The position numbers and the translations under genes were made by a program. This document shows positions 49,451 to 59,398 of a stretch of 64,000 bases of DNA, one piece after another. Position 1 is the first letter of the stretch. Each line of letters starts with the position of its first letter. Below the pieces are notes generated by a model that had not been told where the DNA came from, ran no database searches, and saw only the letters and a list, made by a program, of their open reading frames with translations. Where the stretch lies: contig NZ_CP087880.1 in assembly GCF_021172065.1 (NCBI RefSeq), forward strand, positions 2,332,583 through 2,396,582. The letters run 5' to 3'. Source of the stretch: Pseudocitrobacter corydidari. GTDB lineage: Bacteria; Pseudomonadota; Gammaproteobacteria; Enterobacterales; Enterobacteriaceae.

Positions 49451-52400
49451 TCATTGTTTACGGTGGATGATGCGATAAAGCGCAGGAATAACCAACATCG
49501 AGAGTAACGGTGCGGAAATCATCCCGCCGATCATCGGCGCGGCAATCCGGCTCATCACTTCCGAGCCCGTACCGCTGCCCCACATGATAGGCAGCAGGCC
49601 CGCCATGATAGTCGCCACCGTCATCACTTTCGGACGTACACGCAGCACCGCCCCCTCATGAATCGCGCGCATTAATAGTGGCGTACCGCCATCAGGATCG
49701 GATTTACGATGTTTCTCAAGCGCGTGATTCAAATAGAGCACCATAATCACGCCGAATTCAGCAGATACGCCTGCAAGCGCGATAAATCCTACCGCACCGG
49801 CGACGGAAAGATTATATCCCAGCAGCCATAACAGCCAGACGCCGCCAATCAGCGAAAAGGGAAGTGTTCCCATTATCAGTAATACATCTGAAATACGTCT
49901 AAAGGTTAACCAAAGTAGTGTAAAAATAATCACTAAGGTTACCGGAAGGACTATTTTCAGTTTTGCCGTAGCGCGTTCAAGATATTCAAATTGCCCGGAC
50001 CAGGAGAGCGTTACTCCCTGCGGCAAAGTCACCTGCTCCGCGACACGCTGCTGCATCTCATCCACCGCCGACTTCAGATCGCGTCCGCGTAAATCGACAT
50101 AGATCCAGTTCGACAGACGCGCATTCTCGCTTTTCAGCATCGGCACGCCTTCGGTGATACGAATATCTGCCAGTTCGCTGAGCGCCACCTGGCTACCATT
50201 GGCCGTCACCACCGGCATTGCCCGCAGTTTGTCGATATTATCGCGCCATTCGCGCGGATAACGGATGTTAATGGGATAGCGTTCGCGCCCTTCGATTGTC
50301 TGACCAACGTTCTCGCCGCCCACCAGCGTCGACACCAGCGATTGCAGCTCTTTCACCGACACGCCATAGCGCGCTGCCTGCTGGCGATTGATGGCGATAT
50401 CAACATAACGTCCGCCGGAAAGCCGCTCGGCCAGCGCGGACGTCACGCCAGGCACGCCTTTTACCACCTGCTCAATTTCGCGGGCGACACGTTCGATATC
50501 CGCCAGGTTGTTCCCGTTCACTTTGATCCCCACCGGGCTCTTGATGCCTGTCGCCAGCATATCGAGACGGTTGCGGATCGGCGGTACCCAGACGTTGGCA
50601 ATCCCCGGTACTTTCACCGTTTTATCCAGCTCCTCAACCAGTTTGTCCGGCGTCATGCCCGGTCGCCACTGGTCGCGAGGTTTAAACTGAATGGTGGTTT
50701 CCAGCATGGTCAGCGGCGCAGGGTCGGTTGCCGTTTCCGCGCGCCCGGCCTTACCAAACACGCTCGCTACTTCCGGCACGCTTTTAATCAGCCGGTCGGT
50801 TTGTTGCAGCAGGCGGCTCGCTTCGCGTGCAGAAATACCCGGAAGCGTAGACGGCATATAGAGCAAATCCCCCTCGTCGAGCGGCGGCATAAATTCGCTG
50901 CCCAACTGGCTAAGCGGCCAGAGCGTCATGCCCAGCAGCAGCAACGCTAGCGCCAGTGTCGCCTTCGGCCAGGCCAGCACTTTATCAAGCAGCGGTTCAT
51001 AGGCGCGAATCAGCCAGCGGTTGATCGGGTTGGCTTGCTCATCCGGAATTTTTCCGCGAATAAAATAGCCCATCAGCACCGGCACTAAGGTGATGCCAAG
51101 CCCCGCAGCCATCGCCATCGCCCAGGTTTTGGTGAATGCCAGCGGCGCAAACATCTTCCCTTCCTGCGCTTCCAGCGAGAAGACCGGAATAAACGACAAC
51201 GTGATGATCAGCAGACTGCAAAACAGCGCGGGCCCCACTTCGGTCGCCGCTTGCCCGGCAATGTGCCAGTAATCAGGGCCGGAAGGCGTTTTATCGGGAT
51301 GATCGTGTCGCCACTGTTCCAGTACTTTATGCATGTTTTCGATCATCACGATCGCCGCATCCACCATGGCACCGATGGCTATCGCAATCCCACCCAGCGA
51401 CATAATGTTGGCGTTGATCCCCTGATAGTGCATGACGATAAACGCACCAAGTATGCCCAGCGGTAGCGAGACAATCGCCACCAGCGCCGAGCGGAAATGG
51501 AACAGAAACAGGGTACACACCAGAGCAACGACGATAAACTCTTCAATCAGCTTATGGGTTAACGTTTCGATCGCGTGGTCGATAAGCTGCGAACGGTCGT
51601 AAACCGGGACGATCTCCACGCCTTCCGGCAAGGTTTTTTGCAGCGACTGAAGTTTCGCTTTCACGTCCATAATGGTCTGACGGGCATTCTTGCCATAACG
51701 CATGATGATAATGCCGCCGGCCACTTCCCCTTCGCCGTTAAGCTCCGCGACGCCGCGCCGAATTTCCGGCCCCATCCGCACATCGGCGACATCCGCCAGC
51801 AGCACCGGCACACCATCGCGGCTGGTCACCACTACCTTGCGGAACTCATCAAGCGAATGCAGATAACCGGTGGTGCGCACCATGTATTCCGCTTCGCCCA
51901 TCTCCATCAGCGCACCGCCGCCCTCCTGGTTGGCGGATTTCAGCGCATCGACAATTTGCTGATGCGTCACGTTTAGCGCCCGCATCCGCGTCGGATCGGC
52001 AATCACCTGATACTGGCGCACCATCCCGCCGACGCTGGCGACTTCCGAAACGTTGGGTACGGTTTTCAGCTCGTACTTGAGCGTCCAGTCCTGGAGCGCG
52101 CGCAGATCCGCAAGGCTGTGTTTGCCCGTGCGGTCAACCAGCGCATACTCGTAAATCCAGCCCACGCCCGTGGCATCTGGCCCTAATGCCACCGTGACGC
52201 CTTCCGGCATTTGCGCCTGAATCTGGCTCAGATACTCCAGCACGCGCGAACGCGCCCAGTAAAGGTCGGTACCGTCTTCAAACAACACGTATACATAGGC
52301 GTCGCCAAACATCGAAAAGCCACGCACCGTCTTCGCGCCAGGCACCGAAAGCATGGTGGTGGTAAGCGGATAAGTGACCTGATCTTCAATAATCTGCGGC

Positions 52401-52570
52401 GCTTTTCCCGGATAGCTGGCGCGAATGATCACCTGCACATCAGAGAGATCCGGCAGTGCATCCAGCGGCGCGCGCTGCACCGCCCATGCGCCCCACAGTG
52501 CCATCCCCAGCGCCGCGAAAATCACCAGCAGGCGATTACGCAACGCAGCACGAATCACGGCGGCAATCAT
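49451..52570 (-). CDS. cusA: CusA/SilA-type RND copper/silver efflux pump
   Basis: CusA is the inner-membrane proton-driven pump of a CusCBA complex that expels Cu(I) and Ag(I) from the periplasm. The protein has 1039 residues from [12 protein letters not shown], whose ATG overlaps the cusB stop (ATGA); a 9-codon longer start is not needed. It has 12 membrane helices and two large periplasmic domains. The metal-site methionines are visible in [20 protein letters not shown] and [10 protein letters not shown]. The charged relay region includes [13 protein letters not shown]. The start codon overlap points to translational coupling with cusB. SilA is equally close by eye. Confidence 0.93.
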   Translation of the reverse strand: MIAAVIRAALRNRLLVIFAALGMALWGAWAVQRAPLDALPDLSDVQVIIRASYPGKAPQIIEDQVTYPLTTTMLSVPGAKTVRGFSMFGDAYVYVLFEDGTDLYWARSRVLEYLSQIQAQMPEGVTVALGPDATGVGWIYEYALVDRTGKHSLADLRALQDWTLKYELKTVPNVSEVASVGGMVRQYQVIADPTRMRALNVTHQQIVDALKSANQEGGGALMEMGEAEYMVRTTGYLHSLDEFRKVVVTSRDGVPVLLADVADVRMGPEIRRGVAELNGEGEVAGGIIIMRYGKNARQTIMDVKAKLQSLQKTLPEGVEIVPVYDRSQLIDHAIETLTHKLIEEFIVVALVCTLFLFHFRSALVAIVSLPLGILGAFIVMHYQGINANIMSLGGIAIAIGAMVDAAIVMIENMHKVLEQWRHDHPDKTPSGPDYWHIAGQAATEVGPALFCSLLIITLSFIPVFSLEAQEGKMFAPLAFTKTWAMAMAAGLGITLVPVLMGYFIRGKIPDEQANPINRWLIRAYEPLLDKVLAWPKATLALALLLLGMTLWPLSQLGSEFMPPLDEGDLLYMPSTLPGISAREASRLLQQTDRLIKSVPEVASVFGKAGRAETATDPAPLTMLETTIQFKPRDQWRPGMTPDKLVEELDKTVKVPGIANVWVPPIRNRLDMLATGIKSPVGIKVNGNNLADIERVAREIEQVVKGVPGVTSALAERLSGGRYVDIAINRQQAARYGVSVKELQSLVSTLVGGENVGQTIEGRERYPINIRYPREWRDNIDKLRAMPVVTANGSQVALSELADIRITEGVPMLKSENARLSNWIYVDLRGRDLKSAVDEMQQRVAEQVTLPQGVTLSWSGQFEYLERATAKLKIVLPVTLVIIFTLLWLTFRRISDVLLIMGTLPFSLIGGVWLLWLLGYNLSVAGAVGFIALAGVSAEFGVIMVLYLNHALEKHRKSDPDGGTPLLMRAIHEGAVLRVRPKVMTVATIMAGLLPIMWGSGTGSEVMSRIAAPMIGGMISAPLLSMLVIPALYRIIHRKQ

Positions 52571-54003
52571 TTCTCGCCTCCCGTCATTGGCATCCATTGT
52601 GAAATCAGCGGCCCCTGTTCATCATCCAGCGTAAAGTGGAACATGATGTTATCGCCGGTTTTTGGTTTTGCCGCACGGGCATCAAGGATGAAGTCCATGG
52701 TCATCGCGCCCCAATGCAGCGCGGGAATCGGCTGGTGAGACAGCGTGACCGTGTTCCCTTCGATGGCCTTGACAACGCCGTTACCAACATACTCTGGCAC
52801 CTTTTTCGTTTCCTGCGGCAAGGCGCTGCGCAGGCTGGCTTCGGAATCAATCAGGAACTGGCCGGAGGTCACCACCTTATCGCCCTCTTTCAGCCCCTCT
52901 TTTACTTCCGTCCAGCCGTTGGCGGTTACGCCAGTGGTGACACGTACCGGTGCGAAGTGCCCGTCGCCGGTGGCGACAATCACCCGATTTTCACTGCCGG
53001 TGGCAATCAGCGCTTCTTCCGGAATAGCCAGCACCGGCGGCTGCGCGGATTCATCCTGCAAACTCACGGTTAAAAACATACCGGGCTTCAGTTTGTGCTG
53101 CGGGTTATCCAGCACAATGCGCGCTTTCAGCGTACGCGTGGTGGTGTCCATCTGCGGCAGCAGTTCGCTCACCTTGCCGTGGAACTGCTCGCCCGGCCAG
53201 CCGTCAGCACTCGCCACGACGTCACTGCCCGGCGTCAGGCGTTGCGCCTGGGTTTGTGGGTAATCAATCACCACCCATACCGGGTCCTGGCTTGCCAGTT
53301 CAAACAGCGGCGCGGTAGCGGTCACCTGTGCACCTTCACGCGTGTCGAGTTTCGACACGTAACCCTCCTGCTCGGCACGCAGCACCATCCGCGACTGCGG
53401 CTTGCCGCTGCGTTCCACCTGGCGAATCACGGATTCCGGCATAAAGGTCAGCGTCAGGCGCTCACGAGCGGCCCGGCTGAGCGCGGCATCGCCAAGTTGA
53501 CGCACGGCCAGATACTCCTGCTGCGCCGCCGTCCAATCGGGGATCCACAGCTGCGCCAGCGGCTCACCGGCTTTCACCCACTGCTGCGGGGCGCGAACAA
53601 ACAGTTTCTCGACGACGCCGTTGGCCGGAGACGGAATAATTTGCAGGCTACGCTCATCGGTGGTGACCGTGGCAAATGCGGAAAAAGGCTGCACCAGCGC
53701 ACGTTTTTCCACACTGCCGATCCGCATGCCGAGACTTTGCTGCTGTTGCGGGCTAATGCTAACGCCGCCGTTATCCGGCGTTTCATCGGCATAGCGCGGC
53801 ACCAGTTGCATATCCATAAACGGTGATTTCCCCGGCTTATCAAAACGCTGTCCGGGGACCATTGGGTCATACCAGTAAAGCACTTTGCGCGCTGTAGAAT
53901 CCGGGGCGGCGGAGTCTGTCGCCGGGCTACGATGCCCGGTGTAATAGCCCGCTCCCGCCGCCAGTACGGCCACAATCGCCAGCGTCAGTAAGTTCTTGTT
54001 CAT
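52567..54003 (-). CDS. cusB: CusB/SilB-type adaptor with a fused CusF-like domain
   Basis: This is the periplasmic membrane-fusion subunit that links CusA and the outer-membrane channel. The protein has 478 residues, about 70 more than E. coli CusB. A signal anchor is at the N-terminus. A metal-binding segment follows (YWYDPMVPG.. and [10 protein letters not shown]) with the Met ligands used in CusB. The barrel-sandwich and beta-barrel domains fill the middle. From about residue 405 a CusF-like domain is added ([32 protein letters not shown]), with ligands His423, Trp431, Met434 and Met436. This fusion is known for SilB of Cupriavidus metallidurans. It overlaps both neighbours by 4 bp. Confidence 0.92.
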   Translation of the reverse strand: MNKNLLTLAIVAVLAAGAGYYTGHRSPATDSAAPDSTARKVLYWYDPMVPGQRFDKPGKSPFMDMQLVPRYADETPDNGGVSISPQQQQSLGMRIGSVEKRALVQPFSAFATVTTDERSLQIIPSPANGVVEKLFVRAPQQWVKAGEPLAQLWIPDWTAAQQEYLAVRQLGDAALSRAARERLTLTFMPESVIRQVERSGKPQSRMVLRAEQEGYVSKLDTREGAQVTATAPLFELASQDPVWVVIDYPQTQAQRLTPGSDVVASADGWPGEQFHGKVSELLPQMDTTTRTLKARIVLDNPQHKLKPGMFLTVSLQDESAQPPVLAIPEEALIATGSENRVIVATGDGHFAPVRVTTGVTANGWTEVKEGLKEGDKVVTSGQFLIDSEASLRSALPQETKKVPEYVGNGVVKAIEGNTVTLSHQPIPALHWGAMTMDFILDARAAKPKTGDNIMFHFTLDDEQGPLISQWMPMTGGEK

Positions 54004-55256
54004 AGCGCCAGCTCCTGCGGAATTAAATAGTGAATGGCCGCCCAGGTGCGGGCGACGTCGCGTTCGGCCTGACTGGTGGCAAGGGTGCTGTCCAGCACAT
54101 CGCGACGTGCGGCCAGCAAGGAGGAAAGGTCAGACTGCCCGGCGCGATACTGGGCGGTCAGTAAGGAAAGACGCTGCTGCTGAAGTGGTAGTGTTTCATC
54201 GCGCAGGCGCAACCAGATATTTTGCGCGGCCTGATATTCGGCAATCAGCGAGCTAATCTGGGCGGCGTGATCGCGCTCGGTCAGCGAAAGCTGGTCGTTC
54301 GCCTGCATAGTGCGAGAGACATCCGCCGCGTAATCTTTATCCTGCCGTTTATCTTTGAACAGCGGCAAATCGACGGTAAACATCACGCCCGCCATATCGT
54401 CATACCCTTCCGAGCGATGGCCGTAGTACACCTCGACATCGACATCGGGGATGGCAGCCACCGCCGACTGCGCCGAACGCGCTTTGGCTTCGTTGGCTTC
54501 CCGCGCGGCGGCAATCACTTCCGGGTGCTGATCCACACCGGCCAGCAGCGTGGCTTCATCCGCAGGCAGGCGCTGATACGGCGGGAGCGCGCCGGAAACC
54601 GATTCAATCGGCTGACCGGTAAACTTCATCAGTTTTGCCCGCGCCACCTGCACATCGCGCTCCGCCAGAGTGACGTTATTGCGCATGGCATTCAACGTCA
54701 CCTTCAGCGCCAGTACGCTGTCCGGCGCAGCGGTTCCGCTGCCGACGCTGGCACGCTGCGTGCCCTGCTGTCGCTCGGTTTCCACCACCAGCTTTTTGGC
54801 CGATTGCAGCGCTTTTTGCGAGAGCGCGAGATCGAGCCACGCCTGCGCGGTGTCGCGTTGCAGGGCGGCGCGAATCGCTTCTGATTTCGCGCTAACGCTT
54901 TGCGCCTGCGCCTGTAACGTCTGCGCTTTGCGTTCGCGTTTTTCGGCGCTGACGTAGCGCTGCATGATGCCCACGCGCTGCATGGTCATCCCTTCGCGGG
55001 TCAGACGTTGATTATTACTGCCCTGCACCGGGACGTTTTCAATGCCAAATTTCAGTTTCGGATCCGGCAATTCACCGGCGGAATCGGCCATATTTTCCAG
55101 CGCTCTGGCTTCATTGCGATTAGCAGAAAGTTCGGCGGAATAGCGCTGGGCTTGCGACAGAGTTTGCGTGAGTGTCCATGACTCCGCCTGCACGGCGGAG
55201 CCAAAAAACCCAAGCAACACTCCGCCGAGCCAAAGGCTCAACGTGCGTTGTTTCAT
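54000..55256 (-). CDS. cusC: CusC/CzcC-type outer-membrane channel (TolC family)
   Basis: The protein has 418 residues with two outer-membrane-factor repeats (coiled-coil segments rich in Ala, Gln and Arg, for example ERKAQTLQAQAQSVSAK). The signal peptide ends VQAES (about residue 25) and lacks a lipobox cysteine, unlike E. coli CusC, which is a lipoprotein. It follows cusF by 12 bp and overlaps cusB by 4 bp. By position it is the channel of the CusBA pump. The gene symbol is positional; the sequence may be nearer to CzcC-like proteins. Confidence 0.8.
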   Translation of the reverse strand: MKQRTLSLWLGGVLLGFFGSAVQAESWTLTQTLSQAQRYSAELSANRNEARALENMADSAGELPDPKLKFGIENVPVQGSNNQRLTREGMTMQRVGIMQRYVSAEKRERKAQTLQAQAQSVSAKSEAIRAALQRDTAQAWLDLALSQKALQSAKKLVVETERQQGTQRASVGSGTAAPDSVLALKVTLNAMRNNVTLAERDVQVARAKLMKFTGQPIESVSGALPPYQRLPADEATLLAGVDQHPEVIAAAREANEAKARSAQSAVAAIPDVDVEVYYGHRSEGYDDMAGVMFTVDLPLFKDKRQDKDYAADVSRTMQANDQLSLTERDHAAQISSLIAEYQAAQNIWLRLRDETLPLQQQRLSLLTAQYRAGQSDLSSLLAARRDVLDSTLATSQAERDVARTWAAIHYLIPQELAL

Positions 55257-55268
55257 GTCACCTCCGGC

Positions 55269-55601
55269 TTAGCGGTGCGGGTTCAGGGATACAATCTGGT
55301 AACCGCTATCACCTTCGGTAAAGGTGAAATCCACCTCCTCGCCCACGCGTTGCGCGGTCACGGGTTGGCTTGTCGGTTGAGCAAATTGCATCGTCATCGC
55401 AGGCCAGTTCAGCGCGGGGATGGGATGATGGGCAATGGTGATGGAAGTGGGGGTCACTTTTTTGATAACACCTTCCCCCTGCCAGCTGGCGGCGGACGGC
55501 ATGGTCATTGTGGCGTGTGCGCTCATATCGTGCGCAGAAACGGAAAATGCAGATACCGCAAACAGTACGCCAGCCAGCGCACGAGTATAAATTGCAGACA
55601 T
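55269..55601 (-). CDS. cusF: CusF periplasmic copper/silver chaperone
   Basis: CusF hands Cu(I)/Ag(I) to CusB. The protein has 110 residues with a signal peptide ending near residue 23 (AFSVSAHD). The metal site is AHHPIPALNWPAMTMQF, with His58, Trp66, Met69 and Met71. The N-terminal mature segment is also Met/His-rich (DMSAHATMTMP). It sits before the channel gene in the order orf-cusF-cusC-cusB-cusA, different from E. coli cusCFBA. Confidence 0.9.
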   Translation of the reverse strand: MSAIYTRALAGVLFAVSAFSVSAHDMSAHATMTMPSAASWQGEGVIKKVTPTSITIAHHPIPALNWPAMTMQFAQPTSQPVTAQRVGEEVDFTFTEGDSGYQIVSLNPHR

Positions 55602-55655
55602 AGTAAACTCCTGATAATCGTTAATTAATTGATAGTTAAACGGATTATCAGGTTT

Positions 55656-56051
55656 CTATTCGCGGAACCGGCAAAAGCGGATCGTTGCCGGAGGCCCTGC
55701 GGCGGGAGGTGCCAGTGACCACGCGTCTTCCTGAGCGGCTTCACAAGTCGGCATAACTAACGCCAGGCTGGAAACCACCGGAATCGCGACTAAAGAGGAG
55801 TTATCGAGCGTTTTTTGCGAGGAGTCGGGCACACAGTGTTGCCCGCACAGCGACATGTTGTTTTCCGTCGCATGCGATGACATCTGGTGATCCATATGCT
55901 GGATCATCGCCGCCTCGCCCGCCGGGCTTAACTGACAGTCATGAGAAGCAATTGCTACCTGGCACTGGATAAACCAAAAACCGAACGCGAGCAGAAGCAT
56001 CAGAAAATGTTTTCTGATGAAGCGTAAGCGCCAGTTCCAGGATGCGTACAT
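55656..56051 (-). CDS. small Cys/His/Met-rich exported protein heading the cus operon
   Basis: The protein has 131 residues from MYASWNWRL; a longer TTG start 30 codons upstream is possible, but neither has a strong ribosome site. It has a hydrophobic segment at about 14-32 (a signal anchor or signal peptide ending IASHD). The mature part carries HDCQLSP, MIQHMDHQMSSHA, LCGQHCVPD and PTCEA, many candidate copper ligands, and ends PPATIRFCRFRE. I do not recognise a characterised family; some copper-cluster proteins of the CopL/DUF2946 kind look similar. As first gene of the operon a role in periplasmic metal handling is likely. Confidence 0.7.
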   Translation of the reverse strand: MYASWNWRLRFIRKHFLMLLLAFGFWFIQCQVAIASHDCQLSPAGEAAMIQHMDHQMSSHATENNMSLCGQHCVPDSSQKTLDNSSLVAIPVVSSLALVMPTCEAAQEDAWSLAPPAAGPPATIRFCRFRE

Positions 56052-56061
56052 AATCACGATT

Positions 56062-56080
56062 CGGTTAATGAAAGTAACCG
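56062..56080. promoter_or_regulatory. inverted repeat CGGTTA-N7-TAACCG before the cus operon
   Basis: Two perfect 6-bp arms lie 7 bp apart, centred about 20 bp upstream of the first cus-operon gene. It could be an operator or a leader hairpin. Confidence 0.4.
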
Positions 56081-56273
56081 GAGTATACGCAGGCAATATT
56101 CGTGAAATAAAGACTTTTTTAATTGCTTTACGATTCAACAAACTGGAAATAATTATAACAATTAATTCACTTATTGCTTTCGAATACGCCCTGCACCGCT
56201 ATAATCAAGAGGTTTTCAGCTTTGTGATTTACTCGATCAATTGCCTGTTGTATTACTACAAATAATCATTTTA

Positions 56274-56287
56274 TTGATTTCCATCAG
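56274..56287 (+). promoter_or_regulatory. FNR-type site upstream of dcuC
   Basis: TTGAT-TTCC-ATCAG matches the FNR consensus (TTGAT-N4-ATCAA) in 9 of 10 bases, about 100 bp before the dcuC start. dcuC is activated by FNR under anaerobiosis in E. coli. Confidence 0.75.
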
Positions 56288-56382
56288 CAAGTATTGTCGC
56301 TTATTTCGGCACATTCCCTTTATTATTCTTTTTTATGCGCCATTTGTAGCGCATATTTTCGACAATGGTGATAGGTATACTC

Positions 56383-57753
56383 ATGTTAACGGCATTTGAG
56401 CTCCTGATTGGGGTTGTGGTCATTGTGGGCGTTGCCCGCTATATCATTAAAGGCTTTTCCGCCACCGGCGTATTGTTCGTCGGCGGGATTGTATTGCTGA
56501 TCGCAAGCGCGCTGATGGGCCATAAAGTGTTACCCGCCAGCGAAGCAAGCACCGGCTATTCCGCAACGGATATCGTTGAATACATCAAGATCCTGCTGAT
56601 GAGCCGCGGCGGCGACCTCGGCATGATGATCATGATGCTGTGTGGTTTTGCCGCCTATATGACCCATATTGGCGCCAACGACATGGTCGTAAAACTGGCT
56701 TCAAAACCGCTGCGTTATATTAACTCGCCCTATTTATTGATGATTGCCGCCTATTTCGTCGCCTGCCTGATGTCGCTGGCTGTGTCATCCGCAACAGGCC
56801 TTGGCGTATTGTTAATGGCGACGCTGTTCCCGGTGATGGTTAACGTCGGTATTAGCCGGGGTGCGGCTGCCGCGATTTGCGCTTCTCCGGCGGCGATTAT
56901 TCTGTCGCCTACCTCCGGCGACGTCGTGCTGGCGGCCAAAGCGGCGGAGATGCCGTTAATCGATTTCGCCTTTAAAACGACGCTCCCAATCTCAATCGCC
57001 GCGATTATCGCGATGGCGATTGCCCACTTCTTCTGGCAGCGCTATCTCGATAAAAAAGAGAACGTGTCCCATGAAATGCTCGATGTGAATGAAATCACCA
57101 CCACCGCGCCGAGCTTTTACGCCATTCTGCCGTTCGCGCCGATCATCGGCGTGCTGATTTTTGACGGTAAATGGGGCCCGCAGCTGCACATTATTACCAT
57201 TCTGGTTATCTGCATGCTGCTGGCGGCGGTGCTGGAATTCTGCCGCAGTTTCAACACGCAGAACGTCTTCTCCGGCCTGGAAGTGGCCTATCGCGGCATG
57301 GCGGACGCCTTCGCCGGCGTGGTGATGCTGTTGGTTGCGGCGGGCGTCTTTGCCCAGGGCCTGAGCACGATCGGCTTTATCGATAGCCTGATTTCCATCG
57401 CCACCTCGTTCGGTTCCGCGAGCATTATTCTGATGCTGGTACTGGTGGTTCTGACCATGCTGGCGGCGATGACCACCGGTTCCGGTAATGCGCCGTTCTA
57501 CGCGTTCGTCGAAATGATCCCTAAGCTTGCGCACACCTCGGGTATCAACCCGGCTTATCTTTCCATTCCGATGCTGCAGGCATCCAACCTTGGCCGTACC
57601 ATCTCCCCGGTTTCCGGCGTCGTGGTTGCGGTGGCCGGGATGGCAAAAATCTCGCCGTTCGAAGTGGTGAAACGCACGTCTGTTCCGGTGATGGTTGGCC
57701 TGGTCGTGGTGATCATCGCGACTGAAATTCTGGTGCCGGGTAGTGCACTGTAA
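56383..57753 (+). CDS. dcuC: anaerobic C4-dicarboxylate transporter DcuC
   Basis: DcuC exports succinate during fermentation. The protein has 456 residues from the ATG at MLTAFELLIG and about 12 membrane helices. Signature parts are GGDLGMMIMMLCGFAAYMTHIGANDM, shown here as GFAAYMTHIGAN, and SPTSGDVVLAAK. The C-terminus is a few residues shorter than in E. coli. It is the divergent neighbour of the cus operon; in E. coli its neighbour there is pagP. Confidence 0.96.
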   Translation: MLTAFELLIGVVVIVGVARYIIKGFSATGVLFVGGIVLLIASALMGHKVLPASEASTGYSATDIVEYIKILLMSRGGDLGMMIMMLCGFAAYMTHIGANDMVVKLASKPLRYINSPYLLMIAAYFVACLMSLAVSSATGLGVLLMATLFPVMVNVGISRGAAAAICASPAAIILSPTSGDVVLAAKAAEMPLIDFAFKTTLPISIAAIIAMAIAHFFWQRYLDKKENVSHEMLDVNEITTTAPSFYAILPFAPIIGVLIFDGKWGPQLHIITILVICMLLAAVLEFCRSFNTQNVFSGLEVAYRGMADAFAGVVMLLVAAGVFAQGLSTIGFIDSLISIATSFGSASIILMLVLVVLTMLAAMTTGSGNAPFYAFVEMIPKLAHTSGINPAYLSIPMLQASNLGRTISPVSGVVVAVAGMAKISPFEVVKRTSVPVMVGLVVVIIATEILVPGSAL

Positions 57754-57770
57754 GTATTCGCTAAACTGAT

Positions 57771-57796
57771 AAAAGGCGTCTGAGGACGCCTTTTTT
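57771..57796 (+). terminator. terminator of dcuC
   Basis: AAAAGGCGTC, loop TGAG, and GACGCC followed by six T residues form a strong intrinsic terminator. Confidence 0.93.
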
Positions 57797-57842
57797 ATGC
57801 TTTAATAATTGCCTTGAATCGTTAACACCCCGGATACGTACT

Positions 57843-58649
57843 ATGTTCAGGAAGGATCTTCTGGCCGGATGCGTCGGCACCCTGCTGCTCGTCGCGCAAT
57901 GCGCCAGCGCTGCCCCCCTTACCCCCACGCAATATGGTGATTTTGACCGCTATGTGCTGGCGCTTTCGTGGCAAACCGGTTTTTGTCAAAGCATGAACGA
58001 CAGAAATCGCAAAGAGCCACAGGAGTGCAAAATCCAGAAAGAGACGGCCAACAAAGCTGATCATCTCACCGTCCACGGCCTCTGGCCGGGGCTGCCAAAA
58101 TCTATCGCCTCTCGCGGCGTGGATGAAGGCCGCTGGATGCGCTTTGGTTGTGCGACGCGCCCGATTCCGAATATGCCCGAAGCCAAAGGCAGCCGTAAAT
58201 GTTCAGCCCCCGAAACCGGTTTATCGCTGGAAATGGCAAACAAGCTGAACGGCGTGATGCCCGGCAGCGGTGGAAAATCCTGCCTTGAGCGTTATGAATA
58301 TGCCAAACATGGCGTCTGCTTTGGTTTCGACCCTGACGCGTATTTCGGCACCATGGTGCGCCTGAACAGCGAAGTGAAAGCCAGCGCGCTGGGGCAATTT
58401 TTAGCCGCCAGTTATGGGCAAAAAGTGAAGCGCAGCGACTTTGATGCCGCCGTCGCCAGCGCCTTTGGCAAAGAGAACGTCAAAGCGTTTAAACTGACCT
58501 GTAATGGCAACCCGAGCTACCTTACCGAAATGCAAATTTCGCTTAAAGCCGGGAACATCAATGCGCCACTTTCTGCCGCGTCGTTCCTGCCTCAGCCGCA
58601 CCCAGGCAACTGCGGTAAACAGTTTGTGCTGGATAAAGTGGGATACTGA
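57843..58649 (+). CDS. rna: ribonuclease I (T2 family), periplasmic
   Basis: RNase I is a broad-specificity periplasmic endoribonuclease that degrades exogenous RNA. The protein has 268 residues. The signal peptide ends near residue 23 (ASAA). T2 active-site blocks are LTVHGLWPG (CAS I) and YEYAKHGVC (CAS II). Eight or so cysteines fit disulfides. It is followed by rnk after about 160 bp. Confidence 0.96.
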   Translation: MFRKDLLAGCVGTLLLVAQCASAAPLTPTQYGDFDRYVLALSWQTGFCQSMNDRNRKEPQECKIQKETANKADHLTVHGLWPGLPKSIASRGVDEGRWMRFGCATRPIPNMPEAKGSRKCSAPETGLSLEMANKLNGVMPGSGGKSCLERYEYAKHGVCFGFDPDAYFGTMVRLNSEVKASALGQFLAASYGQKVKRSDFDAAVASAFGKENVKAFKLTCNGNPSYLTEMQISLKAGNINAPLSAASFLPQPHPGNCGKQFVLDKVGY

Positions 58650-58808
58650 CAATAATCGAGATAAATCGATAATTTTCAGTGATTGAATGTGCGTTGTATC
58701 ACTTCAAACCTGATGATTGAATGCGTATGATGGTGTGAGATGAACCCTTGCCGCTGGCGGTGAGGGTTTTCTTTTGGAAAGACGTTTCTGGAACGACATG
58801 GAGTAACT

Positions 58809-59219
58809 ATGACCAGACCTGCCATCATCATTAATGAGTTCGATGCGGAGCGTATCGACAGACTGCTGGAACTACCTGCTTACGCAAACTCTCCGGTGGC
58901 TGGCGCGCTGAACGACGAACTGGACCGCGCACAAATGTGCCCGCCGGAACAGGTTCCGCCTGATGTCGTGAGCATGAACAGCCAGGTGAGATTTCGCGAT
59001 CTGACCAGCGGCGAAGAGCGCGTACGAACTCTGGTATTTCCTGCGCAAATGACAGACAGCAACACGCAGCTTTCCGTGCTGGCCCCGGTGGGCGCAGCGC
59101 TGATTGGCCTGCGCGTCGGTAGCACGATTCACTGGGAACTCCCCGGCGGCACGTCCACGCATCTGGAGGTGCTGGAACTGCTCTACCAGCCGGAAGCAGC
59201 CGGTGATTACCAACGCTAA
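58809..59219 (+). CDS. rnk: regulator of nucleoside diphosphate kinase Rnk (GreA-like C-terminus)
   Basis: Rnk is a small GreA/GreB-related protein that binds RNA polymerase. The protein has 136 residues, with an N-terminal short coiled region and a C-terminal FKBP-like domain ([27 protein letters not shown]). GGAGTAACT before the ATG is a good ribosome site. Confidence 0.95.
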   Translation: MTRPAIIINEFDAERIDRLLELPAYANSPVAGALNDELDRAQMCPPEQVPPDVVSMNSQVRFRDLTSGEERVRTLVFPAQMTDSNTQLSVLAPVGAALIGLRVGSTIHWELPGGTSTHLEVLELLYQPEAAGDYQR

Positions 59220-59231
59220 TTGCGATGAATT

Positions 59232-59258
59232 AAGAGGATGCCCCGGCATCCTCTTTCT
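59232..59258 (+). terminator. terminator of rnk
   Basis: AAGAGGATGC, loop CCCG, and GCATCCTCTT form a perfect 10-bp stem followed by T residues, 12 bp after the stop codon. Confidence 0.88.
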
Positions 59259-59398
59259 GTCTCTGGCGGCTGCTTCTGGCGATATTGAAAAAACTTTACA
59301 CCCTTCCACGCAGCGAACGATAAATTTGAGATATCAATGACAAACTAAAAAATCATAATATGCTTTGATATCAAATACAGAGACAAGGAGGAATGCAT

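Larger units (their letters stand above)
56052..56382. other. divergent promoter region between the cus operon and dcuC
   Basis: The region is AT-rich. It contains an inverted repeat near the cus side and an FNR-type site near dcuC, both listed separately. A short plus-strand open frame of 82 codons overlaps it, but its composition and lack of a ribosome site argue against a gene. No CueR or CusR operator was recognised. Confidence 0.6.

Noticed and set aside
56017..56265. An 82-codon plus-strand frame between the cus operon and dcuC
   Set aside because: It overlaps the opposite-strand operon head and promoter region, has no ribosome site and has a low-complexity AT-rich composition.
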